A stretch of 37,875 bases of DNA. It comes from a bacterium. Lineage in GTDB: Bacteria; Planctomycetota; B15-G4. The DNA lies in the NCBI GenBank assembly GCA_030428785.1, contig JAUIEF010000030.1:1-37875 (forward strand), in the 5' to 3' direction. Positions 17,572 through 26,854 of the stretch are shown here, one piece after another. Below the pieces are notes generated by a model, which saw only the letters and a list, made by a program, of their open reading frames with translations, did no database searches and was not told the origin of the DNA. Made by a program: the position numbers and the translations under genes. The stretch's first letter is position 1. Every line of letters begins with the position of its first letter.

Positions 17572-17884
17572 GGGGATGCTCCAAGGGTTGCTTCGGATGC
17601 GACTCCGCCCCGGGAGCGCCGGTGACCGATCGTCCGACGGAGCGGACTCGCGACCGCACGCCGACCGCGTCGACGACGTTTCCCGGAGCTGGAGGGAGAC
17701 GGCCCGACCCCGGCCCGGACCCGCGACGCACGCACGCCCGCTTCGGCACGCGTGACCCGCGATCACCACCCGACCGGCGCCCTTCTTCACGACCGCCGCC
17801 GTCGGGTTCAGCGCGTGGACCGACCGGTCCCGGACAACCGAATACGGTTCTGTGACGCCCTCCGCACGAGCGCGGGACGGGAAC
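17572..17884. other. Intergenic region, 313 bp
   Basis: Between the start of the unknown secreted protein and the end of the beta-propeller gene, both on the minus strand. Open frames here are continuations of shadow frames. I see only a short AACCG-AATA-CGGTT hairpin near 17835-17850. The region should hold the promoter of the 17571 gene, but no clear box stands out. Confidence 0.5.
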
Positions 17885-20440
17885 CTAAGGCGTCGTCCGT
17901 GTCACCGCGTTCGACAGCGTGAGCTGGTCCGGCACGGCGAAGTCGCGCACGACGAACTGCAGGTAGATGGGCACGCCGGACGGCAGCCCCGACGGCCACG
18001 AGACCTTGAGGTCGGCCTGCCCCGTCGCGTCCGAGACGAAGAGGATCTGCTGCGTCGGCGGGAAGGCGTGCACCGTGCCGCCGATGGCCTCGAAGGGCGA
18101 GGACGAGAAGGACACCCAGGCGAGCAGCGGCGTGACCGGCGGCACGTGGGTGAGCACGCGGTCCATCGCGGTGCCGGGCTGCAGCGTGCCGGTCACGCCC
18201 ATGGCCGGGCGGCCGTTGCTGCCCGGCGCGGCGCCGCCGAGGTCGGTCCACCAGGCGTCCTGCGAGAGCCGCAGCGCCGGCAGGTCGGGGACCGTCTGGC
18301 TGTTCCCCACGTAGAGGTCGCCCGAGAGGTCCACGGCGAGCGCGGCCGGTCCCACGAGCGGGTTCGCGTCGCCGTCGCCGGCCGCGTCGAGCACGACCGA
18401 CAGCCCCACGGCGTCGGGGCCGATCCGGAACACGGCGTCCGTCTGCGCGGAGGAGACGTAGACGGCGCCGAAGATGTCCGTCGCGATGCCGAACGGGATC
18501 CCGAACGCGGTGCCCGTTCCGAACCCCGTCGCGTCGAGGACCTCCTGCACGAATCCGGACGGCCGCACGCGGAGGACGTTGGCCGAGAGGCGCGCGGCGA
18601 CGAACACGTCGCCGTCCCAGGTCGCCGCGAGGTGCTCGGGCGAGTCCAGCGCGTTCCCGAGCCCGTCGCCCGCGGCGTCCACCACCTGCGTGACGACGCC
18701 GATCGGCGTGACGCGGAAGACGTTGTCGGAAGCCCGGCCGCTCACGAAGAGGTTGCCCGCACCGTCGAGCGCGAGGTCCGTCGGGTTCGTCAGCGGATGG
18801 ACGCCGTCGCCCGACGCGCCGACGATCTGCGACGTCCCGGCCGTCGGGTGGATCCGGAACACGTTGTGGCTCACCTGCCCGGCCACGTAGACGACGCCCT
18901 GCGCGTCCACCGCGGCGGCGACCGGCGCTCGCAGCAGGTTGACGCCGTCGCCCGTGCCGTCGAGGACGACGGTGACTGCGCCGTCGGGCGCCACGCGGAA
19001 CACGGTGTCCTCGGCCCGGCTCGGCACGTAGACGCTGCCGTCCGGCGCGACCGCCATGCGGACGTCGGCCGCCGAGAACGTGTTGCCCTGTCCGTCGCCG
19101 GAGGTGTCGAGGAGCAGCGTCGCTTCGCTCGGCGAGTCGACGCGGACCACGTGATCGGGTCCGTCCGTCATGAGGACGATGCCGCCGTCCGCGCCCACGA
19201 CGACGTCGCGCACCCAGCCCGTGACCGCCGGCGCGGCCGACGACGCGTCCATGAGCAGCCCGACCGAAGGTCCGGGGCCCGCGACGAGCACGGTGTCGTT
19301 GACGCCTGCGAGCACGATCGACCCGTCGGGACGCGCCGCGGGCGGGCGCGCGCCGCTCACGACGTGCCCCTGCCCGTCCCCGAGCTGACCCACGAGCTTC
19401 ACGACGAAGCCCGAGGTGTCGCGCTCCCACAGCCACTCGCTGCCGCTGTTGCTCGTCTGCGTCCAGCGCGCCGTGCCGTCTCCGGCGACGACGAGGTTCG
19501 TGAACAGGAAGCCGCCGCCGCCGGCGCGCTGCACCGGGGCCGGCGCGCCGGCGGGCCACTCGTAGAGGTGCATGACGGTCGTCGACGCGAACACCTCGTT
19601 GGCCGTGAACCACACCGACCCGGAGTCGTCCGTCTCCACGCTGATGACGATCGGGGCGAACAGCCCGAGGTCGACGTGCTCGACGGCGCCGCCGGGCGCC
19701 ACGTGGAAGAGGCGTTGCCCCCGGTCCGAGACCCAGACGTCGCCCGCGGGAGTCACCGCGACGTCGGTCCCCCGGTCGAAGGCCTGGACACCGTCGCCGG
19801 CCGGCGTGAGCAGCTCCTCGAAGCCGCCGCCCGGGAGCGCGCGGAACACGTGCCCGTCGCCGAGGACGAAGACGTCGTCGCGCGACCGCGCGACCTCGGG
19901 GACGGAGAGCGGGGACGCCGGGCCGAGCCCGCTCGCGTCGAGCTCGAGCGTGACGACGCCGGCGGGCGTGACGCGGAACACGGTCTGGCTGAACGTCCCC
20001 GCCACCCAGAGGTCGCCCGCCGCGTCCACGACGAGCGTCTCGGGGAAGTCGAGCGGTGCGAGACCGCCGCCGCTCGCGTCGAGCACGACGTCCACGGAGC
20101 CGTCCGACCCCACCCGGAACACGGTGTCCGAGTCTCGGCCCGCGACGTAGAGGTCGCCGGACGCGCCGAGCGCCATCGCCTCGGGACGCTCGAGGAGGTG
20201 GGCGGGCGCCGCGGACTCGCGATGGAGCACGAGCTCGACCGCGCCGTCGGGGGCGATGCGGAACACGGTGTCCGACTCCTCGCCGGCGACGTAGACCTCG
20301 CCCGTGGCCGCGACGACAGGCACGGAAGGCCGGGCGAAGGACCCCAGGGACTTCGGCCACCCCACGACGGTCTGTGCGGCGGTCGGCGACGCGAGGAATA
20401 CGGCGACGAGCAGGGTCGTGACGACGGCGGGCGGGACCAT
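17885..20440 (-). CDS. Secreted beta-propeller (NHL/SMP-30-like repeat) protein with C-terminal sorting-type domain
   Basis: An 851-residue protein with signal peptide MVPPAVVTTLLVAVFLASPTAAQ; GGGGAGAG precedes the ATG. Residues ~30-720 are about a dozen repeats of roughly 45-55 residues of the form GDLYVAGRDSDTVFRVGSDGSVDVVLDASG..., typical of NHL-type propellers, and probably make two propeller discs. Residues 728-851 form the C-terminal domain shared with the proteins at 11411 and 26855 (GGTVHAFP, QIL, LSNAVTRTTP). It has no catalytic motif and is probably an exported binding or structural protein. It lies downstream of the alpha/beta hydrolase on the same strand with a 130-bp gap, so it may have its own promoter (GATACAA-like sequence near 20467-20476). 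Confidence 0.88.
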   Translation of the reverse strand: MVPPAVVTTLLVAVFLASPTAAQTVVGWPKSLGSFARPSVPVVAATGEVYVAGEESDTVFRIAPDGAVELVLHRESAAPAHLLERPEAMALGASGDLYVAGRDSDTVFRVGSDGSVDVVLDASGGGLAPLDFPETLVVDAAGDLWVAGTFSQTVFRVTPAGVVTLELDASGLGPASPLSVPEVARSRDDVFVLGDGHVFRALPGGGFEELLTPAGDGVQAFDRGTDVAVTPAGDVWVSDRGQRLFHVAPGGAVEHVDLGLFAPIVISVETDDSGSVWFTANEVFASTTVMHLYEWPAGAPAPVQRAGGGGFLFTNLVVAGDGTARWTQTSNSGSEWLWERDTSGFVVKLVGQLGDGQGHVVSGARPPAARPDGSIVLAGVNDTVLVAGPGPSVGLLMDASSAAPAVTGWVRDVVVGADGGIVLMTDGPDHVVRVDSPSEATLLLDTSGDGQGNTFSAADVRMAVAPDGSVYVPSRAEDTVFRVAPDGAVTVVLDGTGDGVNLLRAPVAAAVDAQGVVYVAGQVSHNVFRIHPTAGTSQIVGASGDGVHPLTNPTDLALDGAGNLFVSGRASDNVFRVTPIGVVTQVVDAAGDGLGNALDSPEHLAATWDGDVFVAARLSANVLRVRPSGFVQEVLDATGFGTGTAFGIPFGIATDIFGAVYVSSAQTDAVFRIGPDAVGLSVVLDAAGDGDANPLVGPAALAVDLSGDLYVGNSQTVPDLPALRLSQDAWWTDLGGAAPGSNGRPAMGVTGTLQPGTAMDRVLTHVPPVTPLLAWVSFSSSPFEAIGGTVHAFPPTQQILFVSDATGQADLKVSWPSGLPSGVPIYLQFVVRDFAVPDQLTLSNAVTRTTP

Positions 20441-20570
20441 GGGGCTCTCCCCGGAGGACGTACGCCGTTTGTATCCCCCTCGCCGGGGGCCGTGACGGAG
20501 AAACCCGTGCCGCGGGCGCGTGCGGGACCGCGCACGCCGGCTCGCAGCTCAGGCCGCGCCGGCCGGGCGC

Positions 20571-21746
20571 TCAGCCGTCGTCCGCGTCCGCTCCGCCATC
20601 CCCGCCCCGCCCCGGGTCCGCGCGTCCGCCGTCCTCGCCGAACGCGCCCGTCGCGAGGAAGCGCACCGAGGCGCGGATGACCTCGGGGTCGTTCATGAGG
20701 AAGGTGTGCAGGCCGCGCACGAGCAGGAAGTCGGCCGCGCCCTCGAGCTTCGTCTCCTCGACGCTCACGACGCCGTCGTCGTCGCCGTCGAGCAGCGGGT
20801 TCCAGCCGGTCTCGCCCGGACCGCCCGCGGCGATGATCCCGAACTCGCAGTCCGGTGCCGGGATCTCCTCGAACTCGTCGAGCGAGAGCTCGTCGGCGAC
20901 GGGCCCGAGGAGCTTGCGAGCCGGCATGTACTCCGTGACCTCCTCCGCGAGCGCCGACCCGTGGCTCGGCGGCGCGAGCATGACGAGCCGGCCCACCGCG
21001 ATGCGGTCGCGCCACCGGCCGCGCCGCGCGAGCACCGCGCGCACGACGAGCCCGCCGAGGCTGTGCGTCACGAACGACACGGTCGACACGCCCTCGAGCC
21101 GCTCGAGCACCTGCGTGAGCTGCTCCGTGTGCTCGACGAGCGTGCGGCGCGTGCTCGGGTACGTGATGCTCGCCGTCATGTAGCCGGCGTCGCGCAGCTC
21201 CCACTTGAGGCGGCTCAGCGACTCGCGCGTGCGACCGAGCCCGTGCAGCAGCACGACGAGGTGCTCGTCCTCCATGACGAGCCCCTCCGTGCGACGCAGC
21301 CCCTCGAACGCCGTGCGGCACGCCTCGCGGCTGCCCCACGCGCGGCGCACGTTGCCGGGGTCGAGCAGCCGGCAGTGCCCCGTGTAGACGTTCTCCTGGA
21401 TGCGCCAGCCCGCGAACCAGAAGACGTCGGCCCAGAACTGGAGGCCGCCCGGCGTGGGGATCGCGAGGTTCGGGTGGCCCGTCCCCCACGCGGCCTCGAG
21501 CTGCTCCACGAGCTTGTCCTGGCAGACGTCGAGGTCGCCCTCCGCGAGCACGCGGTCGTCGCCGACGGCCACGAGCCGGTAGCGGGAGCTCGCCGCGTCG
21601 TGCTCGACGACGTAGCCGAGCACCGGCGGGCGCAGGGGCCGGAAGTCGGGGCCTTCGGGGGGCGGGAGCTGGGTCATGGCGGTCGCGAGGGCCGTGGTCC
21701 CGCAGAGGATCACGCCCAGCGCGATGCGGATCCAGGGTCGGCTCAT
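20571..21746 (-). CDS. Exported alpha/beta-hydrolase (lipase/esterase-like)
   Basis: A 391-residue protein from the ATG at 21746 with an N-terminal signal sequence (IRIALGVILCGTTALATAM). The alpha/beta-hydrolase core starts with VVLLHGLGRT (164-173, oxyanion region). The nucleophile elbow is THSLGG with S229; the acid is probably in LLDGDDDGVVSVEET (near D324) and the histidine in RGLHTFL (H347), which matches the PGAP1/EstA-like lipase order. Residues ~40-150 form an extra N-terminal domain with several cysteines. The last ~20 residues are an Asp/Gly tail. It would cleave an ester, perhaps a lipid. It has no ribosome site but a TATCCT box 8 nt upstream, so the transcript may be leaderless. 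Confidence 0.85.
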   Translation of the reverse strand: MSRPWIRIALGVILCGTTALATAMTQLPPPEGPDFRPLRPPVLGYVVEHDAASSRYRLVAVGDDRVLAEGDLDVCQDKLVEQLEAAWGTGHPNLAIPTPGGLQFWADVFWFAGWRIQENVYTGHCRLLDPGNVRRAWGSREACRTAFEGLRRTEGLVMEDEHLVVLLHGLGRTRESLSRLKWELRDAGYMTASITYPSTRRTLVEHTEQLTQVLERLEGVSTVSFVTHSLGGLVVRAVLARRGRWRDRIAVGRLVMLAPPSHGSALAEEVTEYMPARKLLGPVADELSLDEFEEIPAPDCEFGIIAAGGPGETGWNPLLDGDDDGVVSVEETKLEGAADFLLVRGLHTFLMNDPEVIRASVRFLATGAFGEDGGRADPGRGGDGGADADDG

Positions 21747-21754
21747 GGCGTCCG

Positions 21755-21760
21755 AGGATA
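21755..21760 (-). promoter_or_regulatory. -10-like TATCCT before the hydrolase
   Basis: On the minus strand TATCCT ends 8 nt before the ATG at 21746 and no ribosome binding site intervenes, suggesting a transcript with no or almost no leader. The same hexamer precedes the gene at 35559 by 7 nt. Confidence 0.45.
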
Positions 21761-21897
21761 GCGGCGACGCGCAAGAGGCGACGCCGCGATCCCAACGACG
21801 CCCCGTGCGTCGCGCGCCCCCGTGTCGACGCGCCGCGCTCCCGGCCGCGATCGACGGTCGCCGCGCGCCCCGCCGATCCCCCACCGCGAGACCCGCC

Positions 21898-22203
21898 ATG
21901 CTGCCGCCCCGCCCGACGACCCGCGCGCACGCCGCCGACGACGCCGACGTCCTCCGCCCCCGCGACGCCCTCCGCGCGCTGCTCGCCTGGGCGCGCACCG
22001 TGCCCGCGAAGCTCCGCGCCCTCGACGCGGACGCGCTCATCACGAAGCTCGTCGAGCGCCCCGGCGCGCACGTCATGTGGGCGCTCAAGCTGGGCCGCTT
22101 CCCCAAGACCGCGCAGGACGCCCTCCGCGACCAGAACACCGTCGCCGGCGTGCTCGCCTGGCTCTGGGTGCTCGCGTTCCTCGTCGGCGTGATGCTGAGC
22201 TGA
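21898..22203 (+). CDS. Small protein with C-terminal membrane anchor
   Basis: A 101-residue ORF from the ATG at 21898; codon use is as GC-biased at third positions as in the neighbours, which supports coding. The N-terminal ~75 residues are helical and charged (LLAWARTVPAKLRALDADALITKLVERPG), and residues ~80-101 are a hydrophobic tail (TVAGVLAWLWVLAFLVGVMLS) that would anchor the protein with its N-terminus in the cytoplasm. There is no recognisable family. It ends 10 bp from the stop of the convergent M61-type gene and starts 151 bp from the divergent hydrolase. Confidence 0.6.
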   Translation: MLPPRPTTRAHAADDADVLRPRDALRALLAWARTVPAKLRALDADALITKLVERPGAHVMWALKLGRFPKTAQDALRDQNTVAGVLAWLWVLAFLVGVMLS

Positions 22204-22213
22204 CGCCGCGCGC

Positions 22214-24034
22214 TCAGCGGCGCTCGTCGAAGAACTCGTCGAGCCCGTCGCCGTCGGCCCCCACGCCGCGCACCACGCCCGCGCCCTGGAGACGCGTCGG
22301 CGTGAAGAACACCTGCCGGTCGACCTCGCCGCGCCGCACGCCCAGGTAGCTGCCGTCGTAGCCGGGCAGCATCTCGTGCAGCCCGAACGGCCAGGTCGCC
22401 GCGCGCCTCCGCACGCCGTCCACCTCCACCGGGTCCGGCCGCGCGGGCCACCAGCCCGTGACGAGGTCGCCCGGCCGCACGTCGTGCCCCGCGAGCGGAC
22501 CGTCGGGGTCGACGGCGGTGACGCGCGCCGGGAGCGTGCCCTCCTCGAGCGCGAGCCCGACGTACGCGAGGTCGACGGGCTGCTCGACGGTCTCGAAGCC
22601 CGCGCGCGCGAGGAGCTCCGCCACCGGCGGCCGCTCCGTCCCGACGACCGCGCGCCGCCACAGCGGGCGCAGGCCCTTGCGCGCGGCCCAGTGCTCGAGG
22701 TCGTCGAGCGTGTACGGCTCGTCGCGCGACGCGAGCGCGCGCACGAGCATCGGCAGGCCGGCGCGCCCGGAGCGCCGCAGCTCCACGTCGAAGGCGAGCG
22801 CCAGGAGCGGACCGCCCGCGTAGGCGAGATGCTCGTTCGCGCCGTCGCCGTCGCGCCAGGTCACCGTCGGGTCGCCGAAGGCGGTCGTCGCATCGGACGG
22901 CAGCGCGCGCGCGATGCCCTCGAGCTCGAGCAGCCGCTCGGCGAACCAGCCGCGCGACACGAGCCCCGTCGACGCGGCGGCCCAGAGCGCGAGGTAGTCC
23001 GTGAAGCCCTCCTTGAACCACACGAGGGAGGCGTCCGCCTCGCGCGCCGCGAGGCCCAGCCAGTGGTGCGTCAGCTCGTGCACGACGAGCTGCGCGAACC
23101 ACGGCGACGCGACGACCTCCGGCGGGTCGTCCGCGCGCAGCCCGACGCGCAGGTCGGCGTGCGTCGCCATGCCGCCCCCGCCCGTGTGCGTGACGAACGC
23201 GCGCACCGGCCGGCGCGAGCCGACGTCGCCGAGCGCCTCGCGCAGGAACGGCTCCGCGCGCGCGAGGACTCCGGCGACGACGTCGACGCCGTCGGGGCCG
23301 TCGCCGTACTGGAAGACCTCGACGCGCACGCCGCCGATCTCGCCGACGACGCTCGACGCGGGCTCGCCGAACGCGAGGCTCGCATTCTCCATGGAGACGC
23401 CCGTCGGCAGCTCGACGACCTGCTCGCCGCGTGCGAGGCCGCCCCAGCCGCTCGCGACGACGCCGCCCTCGGGCGGCACGAGCCGCACGGCGCGGCGCCC
23501 CGGGAGCGGCCCGTCCGCGGCGAGCACCTCCGGGAGCACGTTCCACGAGAAGCCGTAGGCGCCGCCCTCGAAGGACGCCGGCAGCAGGCCGTTCGCGCGG
23601 CGCTCCTCGGAGTCGACGGCCGGCAGGCGGACGGGGAAGGCGACCGTGAGCTCGGTCGCGCCCGGCTCCGAGGGCTCGACGCGGATCGTGAGGCCGTCCC
23701 CGTCGACGCTCGCGCGCCCCGCTCCGTCGGGGACGACGCGCAGCGCGTCGGCGTCCACCGCGCCGGCGCCCCACGACGGGAACACGAGGCGCAGCGGCAG
23801 CTCGCGCGCGCGCAGGCCCGACGCGCGCACCGCGACGAGCCAGGTCGGCGGGGCGTCGCCCCGGCCGGGGCGGTGCTCGAGCCGGTACGTGACGCGCGCG
23901 GCCGCTCGCGCAACCCGCGCGGCCGCGGGCGTGACCCGCGCGTCGACGGACGCCGCGAGGACGGAGACGACCAGCAGCGCGCCCAGGACGGCACGTCCCG
24001 CGCGCGCCGCCGGGAGGCGGGACAACGGGATCAC
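22214..24034 (-). CDS. M61-like zinc peptidase with PDZ domain
   Basis: A 606-residue protein. I prefer the GTG at 24034 because GGGAGG lies 6 nt before it and the protein then begins with a signal sequence (RAVLGALLVVSVLAASVDA); a GTG at 24127 is in frame but adds a non-signal prefix. The zinc site is HELTHHW (H319, E320, H323) with the third ligand E342 in WFKEGFTDY, the order found in M61 glycyl-aminopeptidase-like enzymes. An N-terminal beta domain (~45-220) precedes it, and a PDZ-like segment (ARVTAVDPDGPLAGHDVRPGDLV) lies near residues 475-500. It is probably a periplasmic or secreted aminopeptidase. The gene is convergent with the small membrane protein. Confidence 0.85.
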   Translation of the reverse strand: MIPLSRLPAARAGRAVLGALLVVSVLAASVDARVTPAAARVARAAARVTYRLEHRPGRGDAPPTWLVAVRASGLRARELPLRLVFPSWGAGAVDADALRVVPDGAGRASVDGDGLTIRVEPSEPGATELTVAFPVRLPAVDSEERRANGLLPASFEGGAYGFSWNVLPEVLAADGPLPGRRAVRLVPPEGGVVASGWGGLARGEQVVELPTGVSMENASLAFGEPASSVVGEIGGVRVEVFQYGDGPDGVDVVAGVLARAEPFLREALGDVGSRRPVRAFVTHTGGGGMATHADLRVGLRADDPPEVVASPWFAQLVVHELTHHWLGLAAREADASLVWFKEGFTDYLALWAAASTGLVSRGWFAERLLELEGIARALPSDATTAFGDPTVTWRDGDGANEHLAYAGGPLLALAFDVELRRSGRAGLPMLVRALASRDEPYTLDDLEHWAARKGLRPLWRRAVVGTERPPVAELLARAGFETVEQPVDLAYVGLALEEGTLPARVTAVDPDGPLAGHDVRPGDLVTGWWPARPDPVEVDGVRRRAATWPFGLHEMLPGYDGSYLGVRRGEVDRQVFFTPTRLQGAGVVRGVGADGDGLDEFFDERR

Positions 24035-24665
24035 GGGGATCCTCCCGGGCGGGCGCCGCGACCGCCCGATGCGCGGGACGGCCGCGGTCTCGTCGAGGCA
24101 TAGCGCGTCGACCCGACGCGGTGACACCGGCGCCGGACGGCAAGGGCCTGGGGCGGGGAGCGCCGGACGGGAACGTCGACGGGGGGGCCACGATGGGTCC
24201 GTCGGACATCACCGGCCCGGAAAGCAGGAGGCCTCGTTGGCACGACCGCGGCCCCGGGGGAGGAGACCGCGGTCCGAGCGTCCGACGCTCCCGCCGCCAG
24301 GCGGGCGACGGGCGACGGACGGGTCACCGGACCCGGGAACCGGCGGCCGATCCGCCGGACCGGCGCGCCGAGCGTGCGCGCGCCGACGGGATCGTCGGAC
24401 GGCGCCGTCCACCGGCACGTGGTGGGTTCCTCGGGGTCCCGGCGCTCCGGCCGCGACCGTCTCCCAATGCGTTGCATGTGCTTCTCGGACGCCGTCTCCC
24501 GCGCGAGGCGGGGGCCCGTGCTTGCCCACGGACCGGCGTCACGCGTCCGATCGTACCCCGGACCCGCGTCTCCGTGGGCGAGCCGTCGCGGGAAACCGGC
24601 GGCCGAGGAGCCCGACGTGCGAGGATGACCGCCGTGACGCCCGTCGACGCCCCGGGATGGCCCCC
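24035..24665. other. Intergenic region, 631 bp, between divergent genes
   Basis: It separates the M61-like gene (minus) from the gene at 24666 (plus). No ORF with signal, domain or family likeness is visible, and codon-like bias is weaker than in the flanking genes. A 9-bp inverted repeat GCCCACGGA (24524-24532) / TCCGTGGGC (24571-24579) could form a hairpin in the leader of the 24666 gene. No clear promoter hexamers were found. Confidence 0.5.
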
Positions 24666-25253
24666 ATGAAGACCGAGATCCTCGTCGCCGCGCTCGTGGG
24701 CGGCCTCGCCGGCTTCGGCGCGGGCCTGCTCGTCCGGCCGGAGCCGGAGCGCTCCTGGGGCGAGCCGACGCCGCGTGTCTCGCTCGACCTCGACCCGGTG
24801 CTCGCCGAGCTCCGCGCGCTGCGCCGGACCCTCGAGCTGCCCGTGGCGGGCGGCGAGCCCACGCGGCTCGAGCCCGGCGACGGCGGGGCGCTCGCCGCGG
24901 ACGTCTCGGAGCAGGTGCTCCAGCGGCTGCTCGACGCGCTCGACGACCGGCTCGCCGTCGCGCTCCCCGAGCCGACGGAGTTCGCGCCGACGATGCGCGC
25001 GGGCTTCGGCCGGCCGCAGGACCGCCAGGCGGTCGAGGCGCTGCGCTCGTCGCTCCCCGAGAACGCCGAGTACGCGCCCGTCGCGGTGTTCGGACTCACG
25101 CCGCGCCAGATCTACGCGCGCTACGGCACGCCCACCTCGACCTACGTCGCCGGCGACGGCTCGGTGCACTGGATGTACGCGACGGAGGACGAGGAGCGCT
25201 GGACGACGCTCCAGTTCTTCGACGGCTACGTCGTCGACGCGTGGCGGGACTGA
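24666..25253 (+). CDS. Membrane-anchored protein of unknown function
   Basis: A 195-residue protein; the ATG at 24666 follows GGGA and gives MKTEILVAALVGGLAGFGAGLLV, a single N-terminal membrane span. An in-frame ATG 9 bp upstream is an alternative. The middle (~45-100) is helical with charged and Leu-rich stretches, perhaps a coiled coil. The end (~135-195) has VFGLTPRQIYARYGTPTSTYVAGDGSVHWMY and WTTLQFFDGYVVDAWRD, similar in outline to the SmpA/OmlA or DUF3862-type beta module (G-P after an amphipathic helix, then strand-turn-strand). I would not assign it firmly. It ends 7 bp from the convergent gene at 25261. Confidence 0.7.
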   Translation: MKTEILVAALVGGLAGFGAGLLVRPEPERSWGEPTPRVSLDLDPVLAELRALRRTLELPVAGGEPTRLEPGDGGALAADVSEQVLQRLLDALDDRLAVALPEPTEFAPTMRAGFGRPQDRQAVEALRSSLPENAEYAPVAVFGLTPRQIYARYGTPTSTYVAGDGSVHWMYATEDEERWTTLQFFDGYVVDAWRD

Positions 25254-25260
25254 GCGCGCT

Positions 25261-26763
25261 CTACAGGAAGCTCGCCTCGACGAGGTCCGAGTAGCCGAGC
25301 AGGCCGGGCTGCCGGTAGCCGGCGGCCAGGATCGTGATGTCGAGGCCGGAGACCGACGCGGGCACCGTGACCGACAGGAGGTGCTCGCCGTTCGCGTCGA
25401 AGACGCCGCCGTAGGCCTGGAGGAGCACGGGCGTGCCCGAGATCTCGAGGATGAAGACGGCCATCGGGTTCGCGGTGAGGCCGCCGCTCGTGCGGACGGC
25501 CATCTCGCCCTCGAACGGCACCTCGTCGGGCACCACGTCGAGGCCGAGCTCGGTGACGTCGTAGCGGTAGACGGACCCGGTGTTGGCGATGACGCCCAGC
25601 CCGAAGGGCGCGCCCGCGAACGCCGAGTTGCCGAGCAGCGCGCACTCCATCCCCATCTGCGGGAACGGGAAGCCGGCGCTGGGCTCCCCGTTGAGGCCCT
25701 GCTGCACGCCGACCCACCGCGTGCCGTCGAACTGGACCTGGTAGAGCGCGCCGGCGAACGCGGCGGTCGGCACGCCCGTGGTCCCCGGCGCGCCCGCGAC
25801 GAAGCGGTCGCCCGAGGCGTCGAGCGACCAGCCGAAGCTGTCACCGGCCGCGACCTTCACCGGCGTCACCGAGTCCTGGAACGACCACGCGCCCGGGCCG
25901 CCGTCGAAGACGACGACCGCGCCGCGACCGTCCTTCTCCGGCGCGCCGACGAAGAGACGACCGACCTCGAGGTCGAGGTCCCAGCCGAAGCGGTCGCCGG
26001 CGGCCCCGGCGGGGTCCGTGACGCGCTGCACCTCGTTCCACTCCGAGCCGTCGAACTGGAACTCGAAGACGGCGCCGGCCGCGCCGGCCGGGATCTCGTC
26101 CTCGAGGGCGCTCGCGATGATCGAGCTGCCGTCCGTGTCGACCTGCCAGCCGAACTGGTCGCCGTCGTCCGCGGTGGAGGCGAGGAGCTTCTGCTCGAAG
26201 AGCCAGGTCCCGCCGACCTCGCGGTAGACGTACGCGGCGCCGGCCTCGATGCCCGCCTCATCGTCGCCGGCGCAGCCCACGACGATCACGTCGCCGGACA
26301 CGGCGACCGCGTTGCCGAACTTGTCGGAGGCGGTGCTCACCGGCGGCGTGAGCTTCTGGACCTGGGTCCAGGTCTCGCCCATGCGCTCGAACACGTAGGC
26401 CGCGCCCGCGTTGAACGCGGGCGTCTCCGCCTGGTTGGCGCCGACGACGAGCGTCGTCCCGTCCACGGCGGCGGAGAAGCCGAAGAAGTCCCCGGCGACG
26501 GTGTCGGACCCGGTGAACGACTGGTACGCGACCCAGGCGCCGCCCTGCCGCCGGTAGGCGACGGCCGCGCCCCGGTTGTCGAGGCCGTTGCCGGTGATGA
26601 CGAGCCGCCCCGGCGCGACGGCGATGGCGCGCCCGAAGCTGTCGAAGGAGCTGCCGCCGGGCAGGAGGTACTTGTCGGCGTACGGGTAGGTCGCCTGGGC
26701 GGACGCGGCGGTCGCGCAGACCGTGAGGCCGAGGAGGGCGCGGAGGACGGTGGAGGAGGTCAT
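25261..26763 (-). CDS. Secreted FG-GAP-like beta-propeller protein
   Basis: A 500-residue protein with signal peptide MTSSTVLRALLGLTVCATAASAQA. Residues ~25-400 contain about seven repeats of ~55 residues of the kind DSFGRAIAVAPGRLVITG, DFFGFSAAVDGTTLVVGA, DKFGNAVAVSGDVIVVG, DQFGWQVDTDGSSIIAS, DRFGWDLDLEVGRLFVGA, DSFGWSLDASGDRFVAGAP: the FG-GAP/integrin-like propeller pattern, often calcium-binding. The last ~95 residues are a separate beta domain (LDVVPDEVPFEGEMAVRTSGG ... GLDITILAAGYRQPG) different from the sorting-type domain of its neighbour. It has no catalytic site; probably an exposed structural or binding protein. The HAF-repeat gene upstream is 91 bp away on the same strand, so co-transcription is possible. 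Confidence 0.88.
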   Translation of the reverse strand: MTSSTVLRALLGLTVCATAASAQATYPYADKYLLPGGSSFDSFGRAIAVAPGRLVITGNGLDNRGAAVAYRRQGGAWVAYQSFTGSDTVAGDFFGFSAAVDGTTLVVGANQAETPAFNAGAAYVFERMGETWTQVQKLTPPVSTASDKFGNAVAVSGDVIVVGCAGDDEAGIEAGAAYVYREVGGTWLFEQKLLASTADDGDQFGWQVDTDGSSIIASALEDEIPAGAAGAVFEFQFDGSEWNEVQRVTDPAGAAGDRFGWDLDLEVGRLFVGAPEKDGRGAVVVFDGGPGAWSFQDSVTPVKVAAGDSFGWSLDASGDRFVAGAPGTTGVPTAAFAGALYQVQFDGTRWVGVQQGLNGEPSAGFPFPQMGMECALLGNSAFAGAPFGLGVIANTGSVYRYDVTELGLDVVPDEVPFEGEMAVRTSGGLTANPMAVFILEISGTPVLLQAYGGVFDANGEHLLSVTVPASVSGLDITILAAGYRQPGLLGYSDLVEASFL

Positions 26764-26854
26764 CGGAGCGGAGCCCGGTCGGGTCGGAGGAGCGATGCGA
26801 TGCGGGGCGGGCGCCCTCCGGGAACACGGCCCGGAGGGGCCCGCCGGTCCGCGG

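Noticed and set aside
20475..20489. CCCCC-TCGCC-GGGGG hairpin as terminator after the hydrolase
   Set aside because: Only 5 bp, no U-tract, and about 80 bp from the stop; too weak to list.
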